Below are positions 1-6,819 of a stretch of 14,378 nt of DNA, piece by piece. The stretch comes from Geobacteraceae bacterium (lineage in GTDB: Bacteria; Desulfobacterota; Desulfuromonadia; Desulfuromonadales; Desulfuromonadaceae), in contig JAIVHC010000006.1 of NCBI GenBank assembly GCA_020201305.1, forward strand, positions 1 through 14,378, read 5' to 3'. Made by a program: the position numbers and the translations under genes. Below the pieces are notes generated by a model that had not been told where the DNA came from, did not search any database, and saw nothing but the letters and a program-made list of their open reading frames with translations. Position 1 is the stretch's first letter. Every line of letters starts with the position of its first letter.

Positions 1-645
1 TGCAGTGCTGTCCAATGGCGAAAAGGTTGCAGCGCCCAAGACCCTGCGCAAATACGAAAAGCGCCTGGGTGTGCTGCAACGCCGCCTGAGCAAGAAGCAA
101 AAAAGTTCAAACAACCGCACCAAGGCACGTAAAAAGGTAGCGCGTTTACATGCAAAGATCGCAGATACGCGCAGGGATTTTCTGCATAAACTTTCAACCC
201 GGCTGATACGCGAGAACCAAGCGACCGCCGTTGAAACACTATCGGTTAAGAACATGCAGAAAAACCGCCATCTATCCAAATCCATCTCAGACGCAAGCTG
301 GTCGGAATTCTTAAGACAGCTTGAATACAAAGCCCTGTGGTACGGGCGTGAGTTGATAGGGATCGACAGGTGGTACCCATCGAGCAAACGCTGCTCGAAC
401 TGTGGACACATAGAAACCTCCATGCCCCTTACTAAAAGGCACTGGACGTGTCCGGAGTGCAACACAAGCCACGACCGCGACATAAACGCGGCCCAGAACA
501 TATTGGCGGCAGGGCTTGCCGCAACAGTCTGTGGAGAGAGTGTAAGTCCGATGTCTCTTTGAGGCATTGGCGGTTCTTTGTGAAGCAGAAAGCTCCTGAT
601 AGCGATATCAGGAATCCCCTTCCTTTAGGGAGGGGAGGATGTCAA
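1..645 (+). mobile_element. IS200/IS605-family element, right-hand part (left part outside window)
   Basis: The segment holds the C-terminal part of a TnpB gene followed by about 80 nt that fold into two consecutive hairpins and end in GTCAA at 641-645. Hairpin 1 is TCCTGATA (594-601) with TATCAGGA (606-613) around a GCGA tetraloop. Hairpin 2 is CCCCTTCC (616-623) with GGGAGGGG (628-635), with one G-T wobble. Subterminal hairpins followed by a short cleavage motif are how IS200/IS605 right ends are built, and these elements have no inverted terminal repeats. The exact end at 645 is inferred from the motif. The left end, and any tnpA, lie outside the window, so I cannot tell an autonomous element from a tnpB-only one. 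Confidence 0.72.
2..562 (+). CDS. tnpB: RNA-guided transposon-encoded nuclease TnpB (OrfB), 5' truncated by window edge
   Basis: The frame is open to the left edge, and the first visible residues, AVLSNGEK, match the middle of TnpB, just after the first catalytic Asp, so the GTG at 5 is internal. Counting from that GTG, the visible part has a basic coiled region (about 12-60), the RuvC-II Glu in VETLSVKNM (E77), a four-Cys zinc ribbon (C130, C133, C149, C152) and the RuvC-III motif DRDINAAQN (D159). Known TnpB proteins are the ancestors of Cas12: they use an omegaRNA from the element's right end to cut DNA next to a target-adjacent motif, which helps retain the element after excision. The stop at 560-562 runs straight into the right-end hairpins. 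All visible catalytic and zinc residues are intact; the first Asp is not visible. Confidence 0.9.
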   Translation, partial: AVLSNGEKVAAPKTLRKYEKRLGVLQRRLSKKQKSSNNRTKARKKVARLHAKIADTRRDFLHKLSTRLIRENQATAVETLSVKNMQKNRHLSKSISDASWSEFLRQLEYKALWYGRELIGIDRWYPSSKRCSNCGHIETSMPLTKRHWTCPECNTSHDRDINAAQNILAAGLAATVCGESVSPMSL

Positions 646-661
646 ATCCGGGCATCGGGTG
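500..661 (+). ncRNA. Predicted omegaRNA (reRNA) of TnpB with guide region
   Basis: In studied IS200/IS605 elements the omegaRNA overlaps the 3' end of tnpB, includes the right-end hairpins, and continues past the element boundary so that flanking DNA serves as guide. Here the scaffold would include the hairpins at 594-613 (GCGA loop) and 616-635. If the element ends at 645, the guide starts at 646 with ATCCGGGCATCGGGTG. The 5' limit given is arbitrary because processing cannot be seen in the sequence. The structure is seen; its role as omegaRNA is inferred from family knowledge. Confidence 0.5.
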
Positions 662-868
662 TAATCGAGCTATTGAAGTAGATATCTCCGTTGTTTGACG
701 GAATTTGGTTTAGATATGGTATTTACGGCCCAATGCCATGTAAAGGATTCAGCTAAGATAGTCTTCAGAATTGCTTGTATCGGTCGGGACATTCCGTCTT
801 CCGGAGGATAATTGATTTTTCTTGCTTGCGATAAGGGAGTGTAAAAATGAAAAGGGTATGCGCCAGGC
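646..868. other. Intergenic stretch without a supported gene
   Basis: Between the IS end and the hairpin at 869 I see no protein-like reading frame. The only small frame worth noting is ATG at 847 (MKRVCARLGPLPV, stop 886-888), with an AGGGAG ribosome-binding site at 834-839, 7 nt before the start. It runs into the hairpin. A TTGACG at 695-700 has no good -10 at a suitable distance. The guide-proximal flank (646 onward) would be the pre-insertion chromosomal sequence. Confidence 0.4.
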
Positions 869-921
869 TCGGGCCGTTGCCTGTATAGGTAAATACAGTG
901 CACAAACGGCCCGACTTTTTT
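869..921 (+). terminator. Intrinsic terminator-like hairpin, + strand
   Basis: TCGGGCCGTT (869-878) pairs perfectly with AACGGCCCGA (905-914). Inside the loop, CTGTAT (881-886) pairs with ATACAG (893-898), giving one long stem. A run of six T follows at 916-921. The T-run is on the + strand, so it would stop transcripts coming from the IS side. It lies only a few bases beyond the 3' end of the convergent acyl-CoA synthetase gene and may also help there, but the minus-strand side lacks an adjacent T-run. Confidence 0.65.
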
Positions 922-927
922 CGCACA

Positions 928-2802
928 TTACTCTGTGGCGCTGATATCCGCTTCAACCACAAAGCGTTTGATTTTCCGGGTTGTGGTTTTTGGAAACTCG
1001 TCATCGCGTACGGTAAATTTCTTGATCTTTTTGTAATCAGCCAATTCTTTACCGATGTTAAGTACCTCTTTGCGCAGCAGGGTTTCAATCTGCTTCTGCG
1101 TCATGGGGTAGATGTTGTTTTCCTGCGCGTGGTTGTCTATTGCCTCCTGGTCCGGATATATCTGCGCATGCACCTCTTCAACCTGTGGTCCTACCTTGTG
1201 GCCGTAAACCATGATTTCACTGATAAATGGACTGTTTAGCAGTGCGTTTTCTACTTCTTCCGGGTACACGTTTTTACCGTTGGGGGTAACGATAAGATTT
1301 TTCACCCTGCCGCAAATGCTGACAAATCCATCGGCATCAATCTTGCCCATATCCCCGGTATGATACCAGCCATCGATGAGCACTTCTCGGGTCGCTTCCT
1401 CGTTATTCAGGTAGCCCTGCATTACATTGGGGCCTTTGCACACGATCTCGCCCACTCCCTCTTCATTCGGATCCTTAATGCGGATATCTACCGAAGGAAG
1501 AGGGTGTCCTACGGTGCCGATACGGGTAGCCCCGGGCTGTTCAGCCGTGATTACAGGCGCTGTCTCGGTTATGCCATAACCTTGATATATCTGAATGCCA
1601 AATTGTTTAAATTCTCTCACCACATGGGGGTCAAGCGCAGCTCCACCACTCACAAACACAGTACCGTTGCCGAGATTTTCCCGCACTTTCTTGCTCACTA
1701 TGGCACGTGTTAGCGGAAGATTGTAGAGAGTTTTGCTCACCTTCTTGGCGTTGATGCTTTTTTTAATCCGCTCCAGGAAGATGCGATACACAGCAGGTAC
1801 CCCCAACAGAAAAGTAGGTTGCACTTCCGTAAGATTTTCTCCAAGTTTTTTAAGTGACTGGGAAAATGAAACAGTTCCACCCAGAGACAGCGGAAGAAGA
1901 ATGCCACATACTTGCTCAAATACATGATTTATCGGAAGAAAGGAAAGGGTGTGGATATTTGTATCAAGATGAAAATGGGGTATCAGATCTTTGATGTTGG
2001 ATGAGATATTGCCGTGACTCAGAATAGCTCCCTTTGAGCGTCCCGTAGTTCCGGAGGTATAGAGAATTATGGCGATATCTTCAGATTGAATCTGTGTGGG
2101 TTCGGGAAGCTCTTTGCCAACGAATTGTTCGTAGTCCTGCAGGGTCCTTTTTTTTAGCGCTTCTTTGCGCACTTTTGCACTGGGTGAAAACAGGTTGTGT
2201 TTACCACTTGGTGTAGATACATCCGTATTCCCAAAGGCTGAGGCGGTTAAGAGTCTGTGAGCTTTGCTTGCTACCTTTTCCAGCTTCTCTGCTTTGTCTC
2301 GCGGTATCTGCAATTCGTTTATGAGGGCATGCCACTCACTTATGAGATCACCTATAGGGTTGAATGCTTCCGTGTGAGCATTGAATTCTTCGGCGGCGGA
2401 ATCCATGGCTATGATGTAGGTGAGGTCTGGAAGCTTTGGTTTCAGTTCCAGAAGTTGTTCTATGTAGTCAGTGGTGGTAAAAATTGCGCTAACAGCTCCA
2501 TCGCTTAATACGTGACGCAGTTCGTTGCGCTTTAAATCCTTATCTACCGGGATGGCCACGCACCGGTTTTTCATAATGCCCAGATAGCTGATAACCCAGC
2601 GCGGAGAAGATGGCCCCAGAAGGGCGATGTGGCTCTGCTGCTCAAGATTGAGTTGCTGTAGTCCCGAAGCAACCAGATCCGACTCCTGCCATAGATCTGC
2701 GTAACTGGTGCAGGTCCATACATTGTTGATTTTTTCACGCAGCGCAGTTTTGTTGGGATGGGTTTTGCAGCTTTTTTGCAGTAAATTGATGGTAGTACTC
2801 AC
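928..2802 (-). CDS. Long-chain acyl-CoA synthetase (AMP-forming), FadD-type
   Basis: This enzyme of 624 residues activates fatty acids to acyl-CoA with ATP through an acyl-adenylate. Seen: the ATP/AMP signature YTSGTTGRSKG (248-258), the adenine-contact motif GYGITETAP (408-416), TGD (482-484), the hinge GRVKN (499-502) and the C-terminal PKTTTRKIKR, in which K610 is the likely adenylation Lys. The length of about 600 residues, with extra sequence between the N-terminal part and the P-loop (about 165-240), fits the long-chain (FAA1-like) branch. Residues 500-520 (GKNVYPEEVE) are also typical of it. The start is GTG at 2802, chosen for the N-terminus MSTTINLLQ and a CCGGAG Shine-Dalgarno just upstream. 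It stands alone on the minus strand, convergent with the IS and divergent from tRNA-Val. Substrate chain length cannot be read from sequence. It could serve fatty acid degradation or salvage into phospholipid. Confidence 0.93.
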   Translation of the reverse strand: MSTTINLLQKSCKTHPNKTALREKINNVWTCTSYADLWQESDLVASGLQQLNLEQQSHIALLGPSSPRWVISYLGIMKNRCVAIPVDKDLKRNELRHVLSDGAVSAIFTTTDYIEQLLELKPKLPDLTYIIAMDSAAEEFNAHTEAFNPIGDLISEWHALINELQIPRDKAEKLEKVASKAHRLLTASAFGNTDVSTPSGKHNLFSPSAKVRKEALKKRTLQDYEQFVGKELPEPTQIQSEDIAIILYTSGTTGRSKGAILSHGNISSNIKDLIPHFHLDTNIHTLSFLPINHVFEQVCGILLPLSLGGTVSFSQSLKKLGENLTEVQPTFLLGVPAVYRIFLERIKKSINAKKVSKTLYNLPLTRAIVSKKVRENLGNGTVFVSGGAALDPHVVREFKQFGIQIYQGYGITETAPVITAEQPGATRIGTVGHPLPSVDIRIKDPNEEGVGEIVCKGPNVMQGYLNNEEATREVLIDGWYHTGDMGKIDADGFVSICGRVKNLIVTPNGKNVYPEEVENALLNSPFISEIMVYGHKVGPQVEEVHAQIYPDQEAIDNHAQENNIYPMTQKQIETLLRKEVLNIGKELADYKKIKKFTVRDDEFPKTTTRKIKRFVVEADISATE

Positions 2803-2883
2803 GCTGTGCTCCGGCTCTAGATTGAGTAAGAATAATTATGGATATGTGGTGCCATTGTATCGTCTGTTTGTACGTCGTCATGG

Positions 2884-2912
2884 TTTCTATGCTGGCGTAA
2901 TTGATATATCAA
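2884..2912 (-). promoter_or_regulatory. Candidate promoter with palindrome for the acyl-CoA synthetase gene
   Basis: On the minus strand, TTGATA (+ strand 2907-2912) and TAGAAA (2884-2889) are 17 nt apart, a weak sigma70-like pair about 80 nt before the start codon. The -35 box lies inside the perfect 12-bp palindrome TTGATATATCAA at 2901-2912, a possible operator half-site arrangement. Both are pattern matches only. Confidence 0.33.
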
Positions 2913-2984
2913 AGTGACAGGAGGGTAAAGGTTTTTTTGAAATTAAACCAGGTTGTTGCATCGGCATGCGGGTCAATAAGCCAC

Positions 2985-3013
2985 TTGACAGGTAGTTTTA
3001 AAAGGCGTATAAG
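2985..3013 (+). promoter_or_regulatory. Sigma70 promoter of tRNA-Val
   Basis: A consensus -35 TTGACA (2985-2990) and a near-consensus -10 TATAAG (3008-3013) are separated by exactly 17 nt. The expected transcript start near 3020 lies about 33 nt before the tRNA. This is the best promoter match seen in the window. It may also feed thrS by readthrough. Confidence 0.8.
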
Positions 3014-3052
3014 TCCATGCAGTTACACGAGGTTGTAATAATTGCAGGCTGC

Positions 3053-3140
<88 letters not shown>

Positions 3141-3272
3141 TAATAAACATGGGCAGCCAACGTAAACTGGGACATCCAGTCCAGTATGCTTGCATGGGTT
3201 GACATTGATGGGCTTGCTCTAAGACGGAAAAAGTTTAGAACAGCTTAGGTTAAATTGTGGCAGTTATAGATG

Positions 3273-3299
3273 AAAAAGGCATCCACGGGATGCCTTTTT
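3273..3299 (+). terminator. Intrinsic terminator or attenuator between tRNA-Val and thrS
   Basis: AAAAAGGCATCC (3273-3284) pairs perfectly over 12 bp with GGATGCCTTTTT (3288-3299) around a 3-nt loop. The GC-rich core followed by five T is a classic intrinsic terminator and works on either strand. It lies 44 nt before the thrS start codon, leaving little room for a thrS promoter after it. It may therefore end the tRNA-Val transcript and also limit readthrough into thrS. Confidence 0.78.
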
Positions 3300-3343
3300 G
3301 CGTATAGGGTCACAGGTTAGTGGTCCGGATCTGGAGGGAATCA

Positions 3344-5260
3344 ATGGCGCAGATTAAGATACAATTACCCGATGGTTCATCCAAGGCTTTTGATGCAGGG
3401 GTTACTCCATATGAGGTTGCGCGTTCCATAAGTGAAGGGTTGGCGCGGCAGGCTGCAGTTGTCAAGGTTGATGGGGATCTTACTGACCTTATGCACAAAC
3501 TTGATCAAGATGCATCCCTGGAGATCATAACCGTCGACAGTCCAGATGGACTGGAGGTGTATCGGCATACTACTGCCCATCTCATGGCGCATGCGGTTAA
3601 AGACCTGTTTGGCGAAAATGTGCAGGTCACTATCGGCCCGTCCATTGAAAGTGGATTTTATTATGACTTCTATTCCCCGGAACATACCTTTGTCCCCGAG
3701 GATTTCGAAAGCATAGAGACCCGCATGAAAGAGCTGGTAAAGCAGGACTTACCGGTTGAGCGCACTGAGGTGTCGCGTCAGGAGGCTATTGAGCTATTTA
3801 AATCAATGGGTGAGGACTTTAAGGTAGAGCTCATTGAGGACCTCGGTCAGGAAAGGGTGTCACTCTATCGGCAAGGAGATTTTGTAGATCTGTGCCGTGG
3901 CCCCCACTTGCCGTCTACGGGTAAAATTAAGGCTTTCAAGCTTACCAGTGTTGCCGGAGCCTACTGGCGTGGTGACGAAAAACGTCCCATGTTGCAGCGT
4001 ATCTATGCCACTGCTTTTCCGGACAAAAAACAACTTAAAAAGTATCTTCTCCATTTGGAAGAGGCGCGCAAGCGCGATCATCGCAAGCTTGGAAAGGAAC
4101 TGGAGCTGTTCTCCTTCAGTGAAGAGGTAGGAGCCGGGCTTGTGATCTGGCATCCGCGTGGTGCCATGTTGCGTACATTGCTGGAAGACTTCGAGCGTAA
4201 AGAACATACGCGGCGCGGTTATGATATGGTGCAGGGGCCACAGATTTTGCGCACCGACCTGTGGAAGATCTCAGGACATTACGATAACTACAGCGAAAAC
4301 ATGTATTTTACCGAGGTTGAAGGCCAGGGTTTTGGCATCAAGCCTATGAACTGTCTTGCACATATGCTCATCTACAAGAGCAAGATGCGCTCCTATCGGG
4401 ATCTACCTCAGCGCTATTTTGAACTTGGTACTGTGCATCGCCATGAAAAATCTGGTGTGTTGCATGGCCTCACCCGGGTGCGCGGTTTTACTCAGGATGA
4501 TGCGCACATCCTGTGTACTCCGGATCAACTCGATGCGGAGATCAAGGGGGTGCTCGAATTTGTTCAGGATGTAATGAAAATATTCGGGTTTGAGTATGAC
4601 ATGGAAATCTCTACCCGGCCGGAAAAGTCAATTGGCTCCGAAGTGGATTGGGAGCGAGCAACCAGCGCATTGATGTCAGCGCTGAAAGACACCGGACTCC
4701 CCTTCGAGGTCAACGCCGGAGACGGGGCCTTTTATGGGCCGAAGATTGACGTGAAGCTCAAGGACGCACTTGACAGGCATTGGCAGTGTGCTACAATCCA
4801 GTGCGATTTTACCCTGCCGGAGCGCTTTGATCTCAACTACATAGGCGCCGATGGTGAAAAGCATCGACCGGTAATGATCCACCGGGTTATTCTTGGTTCG
4901 GTGGAACGTTTTATCGGGGTGCTTATCGAGCACTTTGCCGGGAGCTTCCCGTTGTGGATAGCTCCGGTGCAAGCCGTTGTGATCAATGTTACGGATAATC
5001 AGCTCGATTACACGCGTGGCGTAGTTAAGCAACTGCGCGAGGCTGGTGTGCGTGTTGAGGCGGATATCCGCAACGAAAAGCTGGGTTTCAAGATTCGTGA
5101 AGCGCAACTACAGAAAATACCGTACATGCTTGTCATAGGCGATAAAGAGATGGAAAGCAATACGGTTACGCCACGGTTCAGAAATGGCGATAACCTTGAA
5201 CCAATGACAGTGGAAGAATTCAGTGCATATGTAATGCAGGAATGCCGCAAATACCATTAG
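3344..5260 (+). CDS. thrS: Threonyl-tRNA synthetase
   Basis: This class II synthetase charges tRNA-Thr. The product is 638 residues, close to the E. coli protein (642). Domains in order: TGS (about 1-62); editing domain with H75 and H79 in HTTAH plus C184 and H188 in DLCRGPH, which clears mischarged Ser; class II catalytic core (about 245-535) with motif 2 around RYFELGTVHRHE (357-368) and motif 3 around GSVERFIG (518-525); anticodon-binding domain (about 540-638). The zinc ligands C337, H388 and H513 are present. I chose ATG 3344, not the in-frame codon 24 nt earlier, because GGAGGG at 3333-3338 is well spaced and the protein then starts MAQIKIQLPDG, typical of the TGS domain. It is the first gene of the operon; infC follows after 10 nt. 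Confidence 0.97.
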   Translation: MAQIKIQLPDGSSKAFDAGVTPYEVARSISEGLARQAAVVKVDGDLTDLMHKLDQDASLEIITVDSPDGLEVYRHTTAHLMAHAVKDLFGENVQVTIGPSIESGFYYDFYSPEHTFVPEDFESIETRMKELVKQDLPVERTEVSRQEAIELFKSMGEDFKVELIEDLGQERVSLYRQGDFVDLCRGPHLPSTGKIKAFKLTSVAGAYWRGDEKRPMLQRIYATAFPDKKQLKKYLLHLEEARKRDHRKLGKELELFSFSEEVGAGLVIWHPRGAMLRTLLEDFERKEHTRRGYDMVQGPQILRTDLWKISGHYDNYSENMYFTEVEGQGFGIKPMNCLAHMLIYKSKMRSYRDLPQRYFELGTVHRHEKSGVLHGLTRVRGFTQDDAHILCTPDQLDAEIKGVLEFVQDVMKIFGFEYDMEISTRPEKSIGSEVDWERATSALMSALKDTGLPFEVNAGDGAFYGPKIDVKLKDALDRHWQCATIQCDFTLPERFDLNYIGADGEKHRPVMIHRVILGSVERFIGVLIEHFAGSFPLWIAPVQAVVINVTDNQLDYTRGVVKQLREAGVRVEADIRNEKLGFKIREAQLQKIPYMLVIGDKEMESNTVTPRFRNGDNLEPMTVEEFSAYVMQECRKYH

Positions 5261-5270
5261 GAGGTGTCCC

Positions 5271-5783
5271 ATAGCTAAGCAAGAGACAAACATTAATCGA
5301 GATATCCGCGCCAGCGAAGTCCGTGTAGTTGATCCGGATGGAGAGCAGTTGGGCATTATGCCCATTGATCAGGCATTAGCAGCAGCAGCTGAGAATGGTC
5401 TGGACCTGGTAGAGGTTTCGCCCCAGGCCAAGCCTCCCGTATGTCGTATAATGGATTACGGGAAATTTAAATATCAGCAGCAAAAGCGTGCCGCAGAAGC
5501 AAAAAAGAAGACAGCGCGGGTCGAAATCAAGGAAGTAAAGTTGCGCCCCAAGACCGAGACCCACGACTTCGACGTCAAGGTCAAAAATGTGCGCCGCTTT
5601 ATCGAATCCGGAAATAAAGTCAAGGTTACCATCATGTTTCGCGGACGCGAGGTTACCCACCCGCAGTTTGGGCGTGATTTGCTGCAACGGGTATCAGAGG
5701 AAGTCAGTGATATCGGCACGGTTGAATCGTTCCCGAGTATGCGTGGACGTTTCATGCACATGGTTATGGCCCCAAAAAAATAA
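5271..5783 (+). CDS. infC: Translation initiation factor IF-3, AUA start codon
   Basis: IF-3 binds the 30S subunit, prevents 50S joining and checks start-codon/initiator tRNA pairing. The start is ATA at 5271. A strong Shine-Dalgarno GGAGGT (5260-5265) sits 5 nt before it, and the frame then reads AKQETNINRDIRASEVRV, the conserved IF-3 N-terminus. The next possible start, TTG at 5349, would remove this part. The product is 170 residues, with the N-domain about 8-75, a lysine-rich linker about 72-90 (QQKRAAEAKKKTARVE), and a C-domain to 170 ending MRGRFMHMVMAPKK. Rare starts such as AUU in E. coli infC are known to let IF-3 repress its own translation; AUA should act the same way (inference). 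The SD overlaps the thrS stop codon, suggesting coupling. Confidence 0.95.
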   Translation: MAKQETNINRDIRASEVRVVDPDGEQLGIMPIDQALAAAAENGLDLVEVSPQAKPPVCRIMDYGKFKYQQQKRAAEAKKKTARVEIKEVKLRPKTETHDFDVKVKNVRRFIESGNKVKVTIMFRGREVTHPQFGRDLLQRVSEEVSDIGTVESFPSMRGRFMHMVMAPKK

Positions 5784-5800
5784 CACTTTCGTAGAAAGTG
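5784..5800 (+). promoter_or_regulatory. Stem-loop immediately after infC
   Basis: CACTTTC (5784-5790) and GAAAGTG (5794-5800) form a perfect 7-bp stem around GTA, starting at the base after the infC stop. No T-run follows, so it is not an intrinsic terminator. It could protect the infC 3' end from exonucleases, or be the outer part of the palindromic element that follows. Confidence 0.45.
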
Positions 5801-5808
5801 CAAAGTTG

Positions 5809-5934
5809 GATGGCTAAGTAAGAAGCGCCAAATGCAAGGCGCGCGATTATCGTGCAATGAGGCGTACTTACGTACTTCGAAGCAGCGAGGTAATTGCAGC
5901 AACGCAGCAGTTGGTGAGTTATTGCGACGCCATC
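5809..5934. repeat. Imperfect 126-bp palindromic (MITE-like) element between infC and rpmI
   Basis: Ends are GATGGC (5809-5814) and GCCATC (5929-5934). Moving inward, the arms still match imperfectly: CGCCAAATGC (5826-5835) against the reverse complement CACCAACTGC, and GATTATC (5845-5851) against AATTACC. The near-palindrome GTACTTACGTAC (5864-5875) is at the centre. It has no protein-like reading frame. Symmetry around one centre suggests a mobile or dispersed intergenic repeat, and I have a general memory of similar palindromes in this bacterial group, not verified. As RNA it would fold into a long hairpin between infC and rpmI without a terminator T-run. Confidence 0.5.
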
Positions 5935-6063
5935 AAAAAAAACTCCGCAAACAGATCGTACATTGCTTTCGTTGTCAGGTTTACCGCAGCAAACTCCGGT
6001 TTCAGCCTCAATGAGGGTAGAATTTTGTATAAACGTGAGTAGTATTTTATCAGGAGAATCTAA

Positions 6064-6261
6064 ATGCCCAAGATCAAAACCAATCGTGGCGCTGCTAAAC
6101 GCTTTAAAAAAACCGGCACTGGCAAAATTGTGCGTAACAAAGCGTTTACCAGCCACATTCTGACCAAGAAAACCACCAAGCGTAAGCGTGATCTGCGTCA
6201 CGGCACGCTTGTTCATGCTGCTGATCATAAGAATGTCAGTGCAATGGTTCCGTATTTGTAA
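6064..6261 (+). CDS. rpmI: 50S ribosomal protein L35
   Basis: L35 is a 65-residue basic protein of the large subunit. The whole sequence fits the family: MPKIKTNRGAAKRFKKTGTG at the start, a KRKRDLR stretch in the middle (about 40-46) and an end near MVPYL. AGGAGA (6052-6057) lies 6 nt before the ATG. It sits between infC and rplT in the classic order, but with wide gaps on both sides (280 and 138 nt). Confidence 0.97.
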   Translation: MPKIKTNRGAAKRFKKTGTGKIVRNKAFTSHILTKKTTKRKRDLRHGTLVHAADHKNVSAMVPYL

Positions 6262-6399
6262 CACCAGACTAACTTTTTGTTAGCTGTAGTTGTTCGGCTT
6301 TAAGACCGTGAACTGTCGGGATTTGTCTCCCCCTTCAGATCCGGCTGTGACCCAAAGGGCTCACATCACCCACACATCAAGATAAAACAGGAGTAAGAA
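6262..6399 (+). promoter_or_regulatory. Structured rpmI-rplT spacer, possible rplT regulatory leader
   Basis: This 138-nt gap is long for this gene pair. It contains the hairpin CTAAC (6269-6273)/GTTAG (6279-6283), and GTGACCC (6347-6353) with GGGCTCAC (6357-6364, one bulged C) just before the rplT ribosome-binding site AGGAG (6389-6393). In E. coli and Bacillus, L20 represses its own operon by binding mRNA that mimics its 23S site. A similar role here is only a suggestion. Confidence 0.3.
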
Positions 6400-6756
6400 A
6401 TGCCGAGAGTAAAAAGAGGATTCAAAGCGAGACGTCGCCGTAATAAAGTTCTTAAGCTAGCTAAAGGTTATCGTGGCGCGCGCGGTAAATTATTTCGCAG
6501 CGCTACCGAAGCCGTTGATCGTGGGCTTAGTTACGCGTATCGCGACCGCAGAACCAAAAAACGTGATTTTCGCGCCTTGTGGATTGCGCGCATCAATGCT
6601 GCAGCACGCATGGAAGGTCTGAGCTATAGTAGACTGGTTCATGGCCTCAAGCAGGCTGATATAGCTCTGGATCGAAAGATCCTGGCTGAAATTGCAGTTA
6701 CTGATCCCACAGGGTTCCGTGAGATAGTAGGTAAAGCGAAAGCGCAGATACAGTAA
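6400..6756 (+). CDS. rplT: 50S ribosomal protein L20
   Basis: L20 is 118 residues, needed for early assembly of the large subunit, and in several bacteria is the repressor of its own operon. Seen: the highly basic N-terminal tail (MPRVKRGFKARRRRNKVLKL) followed by the globular RNA-binding part with RRTKKRDFRALWIARINAA (about 50-68). The length matches the family. AGGAG at 6389-6393 precedes the ATG. It is followed by the hairpin and T-run ahead of pheS. Confidence 0.97.
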   Translation: MPRVKRGFKARRRRNKVLKLAKGYRGARGKLFRSATEAVDRGLSYAYRDRRTKKRDFRALWIARINAAARMEGLSYSRLVHGLKQADIALDRKILAEIAVTDPTGFREIVGKAKAQIQ

Positions 6757-6781
6757 TTTTAGCATCGCTGCTGTATTAAAC

Positions 6782-6819
6782 AAAAAGAGGTGGGGTATAT
6801 GTGCCTCATCTCTTTTTTT
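6782..6819 (+). terminator. Terminator/attenuator between rplT and pheS
   Basis: A 14-bp stem pairs 6782-6795 with 6804-6817 (two G-T wobbles), with loop TATATGTG and seven T at 6813-6819. It looks like a functional intrinsic terminator standing between rplT and pheST. In E. coli the same place holds the pheM attenuator that couples pheST expression to Phe-tRNA supply. Part of the left arm (GTGGGGTA, 6790-6797) is also perfectly complementary to TACCCCAC at 6858-6865, so an alternative fold exists. Confidence 0.72.

Noticed and set aside
448..681. Reading frame over the tnpB end and IS right end
   Set aside because: It is a shadow of tnpB continuing through the hairpins; the RNA structure explains the sequence better.
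765..1088. Minus-strand reading frame overlapping the end of the acyl-CoA synthetase gene
   Set aside because: It is another frame of that gene's 3' end, with no family resemblance and no ribosome-binding site.
3199..3227. thrS promoter with TTGACA at 3199-3204
   Set aside because: No acceptable -10 lies 16-18 nt downstream, so I did not annotate it.
5764..6264. Minus-strand frame of 166 codons covering the infC-rpmI gap and rpmI
   Set aside because: It lies opposite rpmI and the palindrome, with no recognisable protein features.
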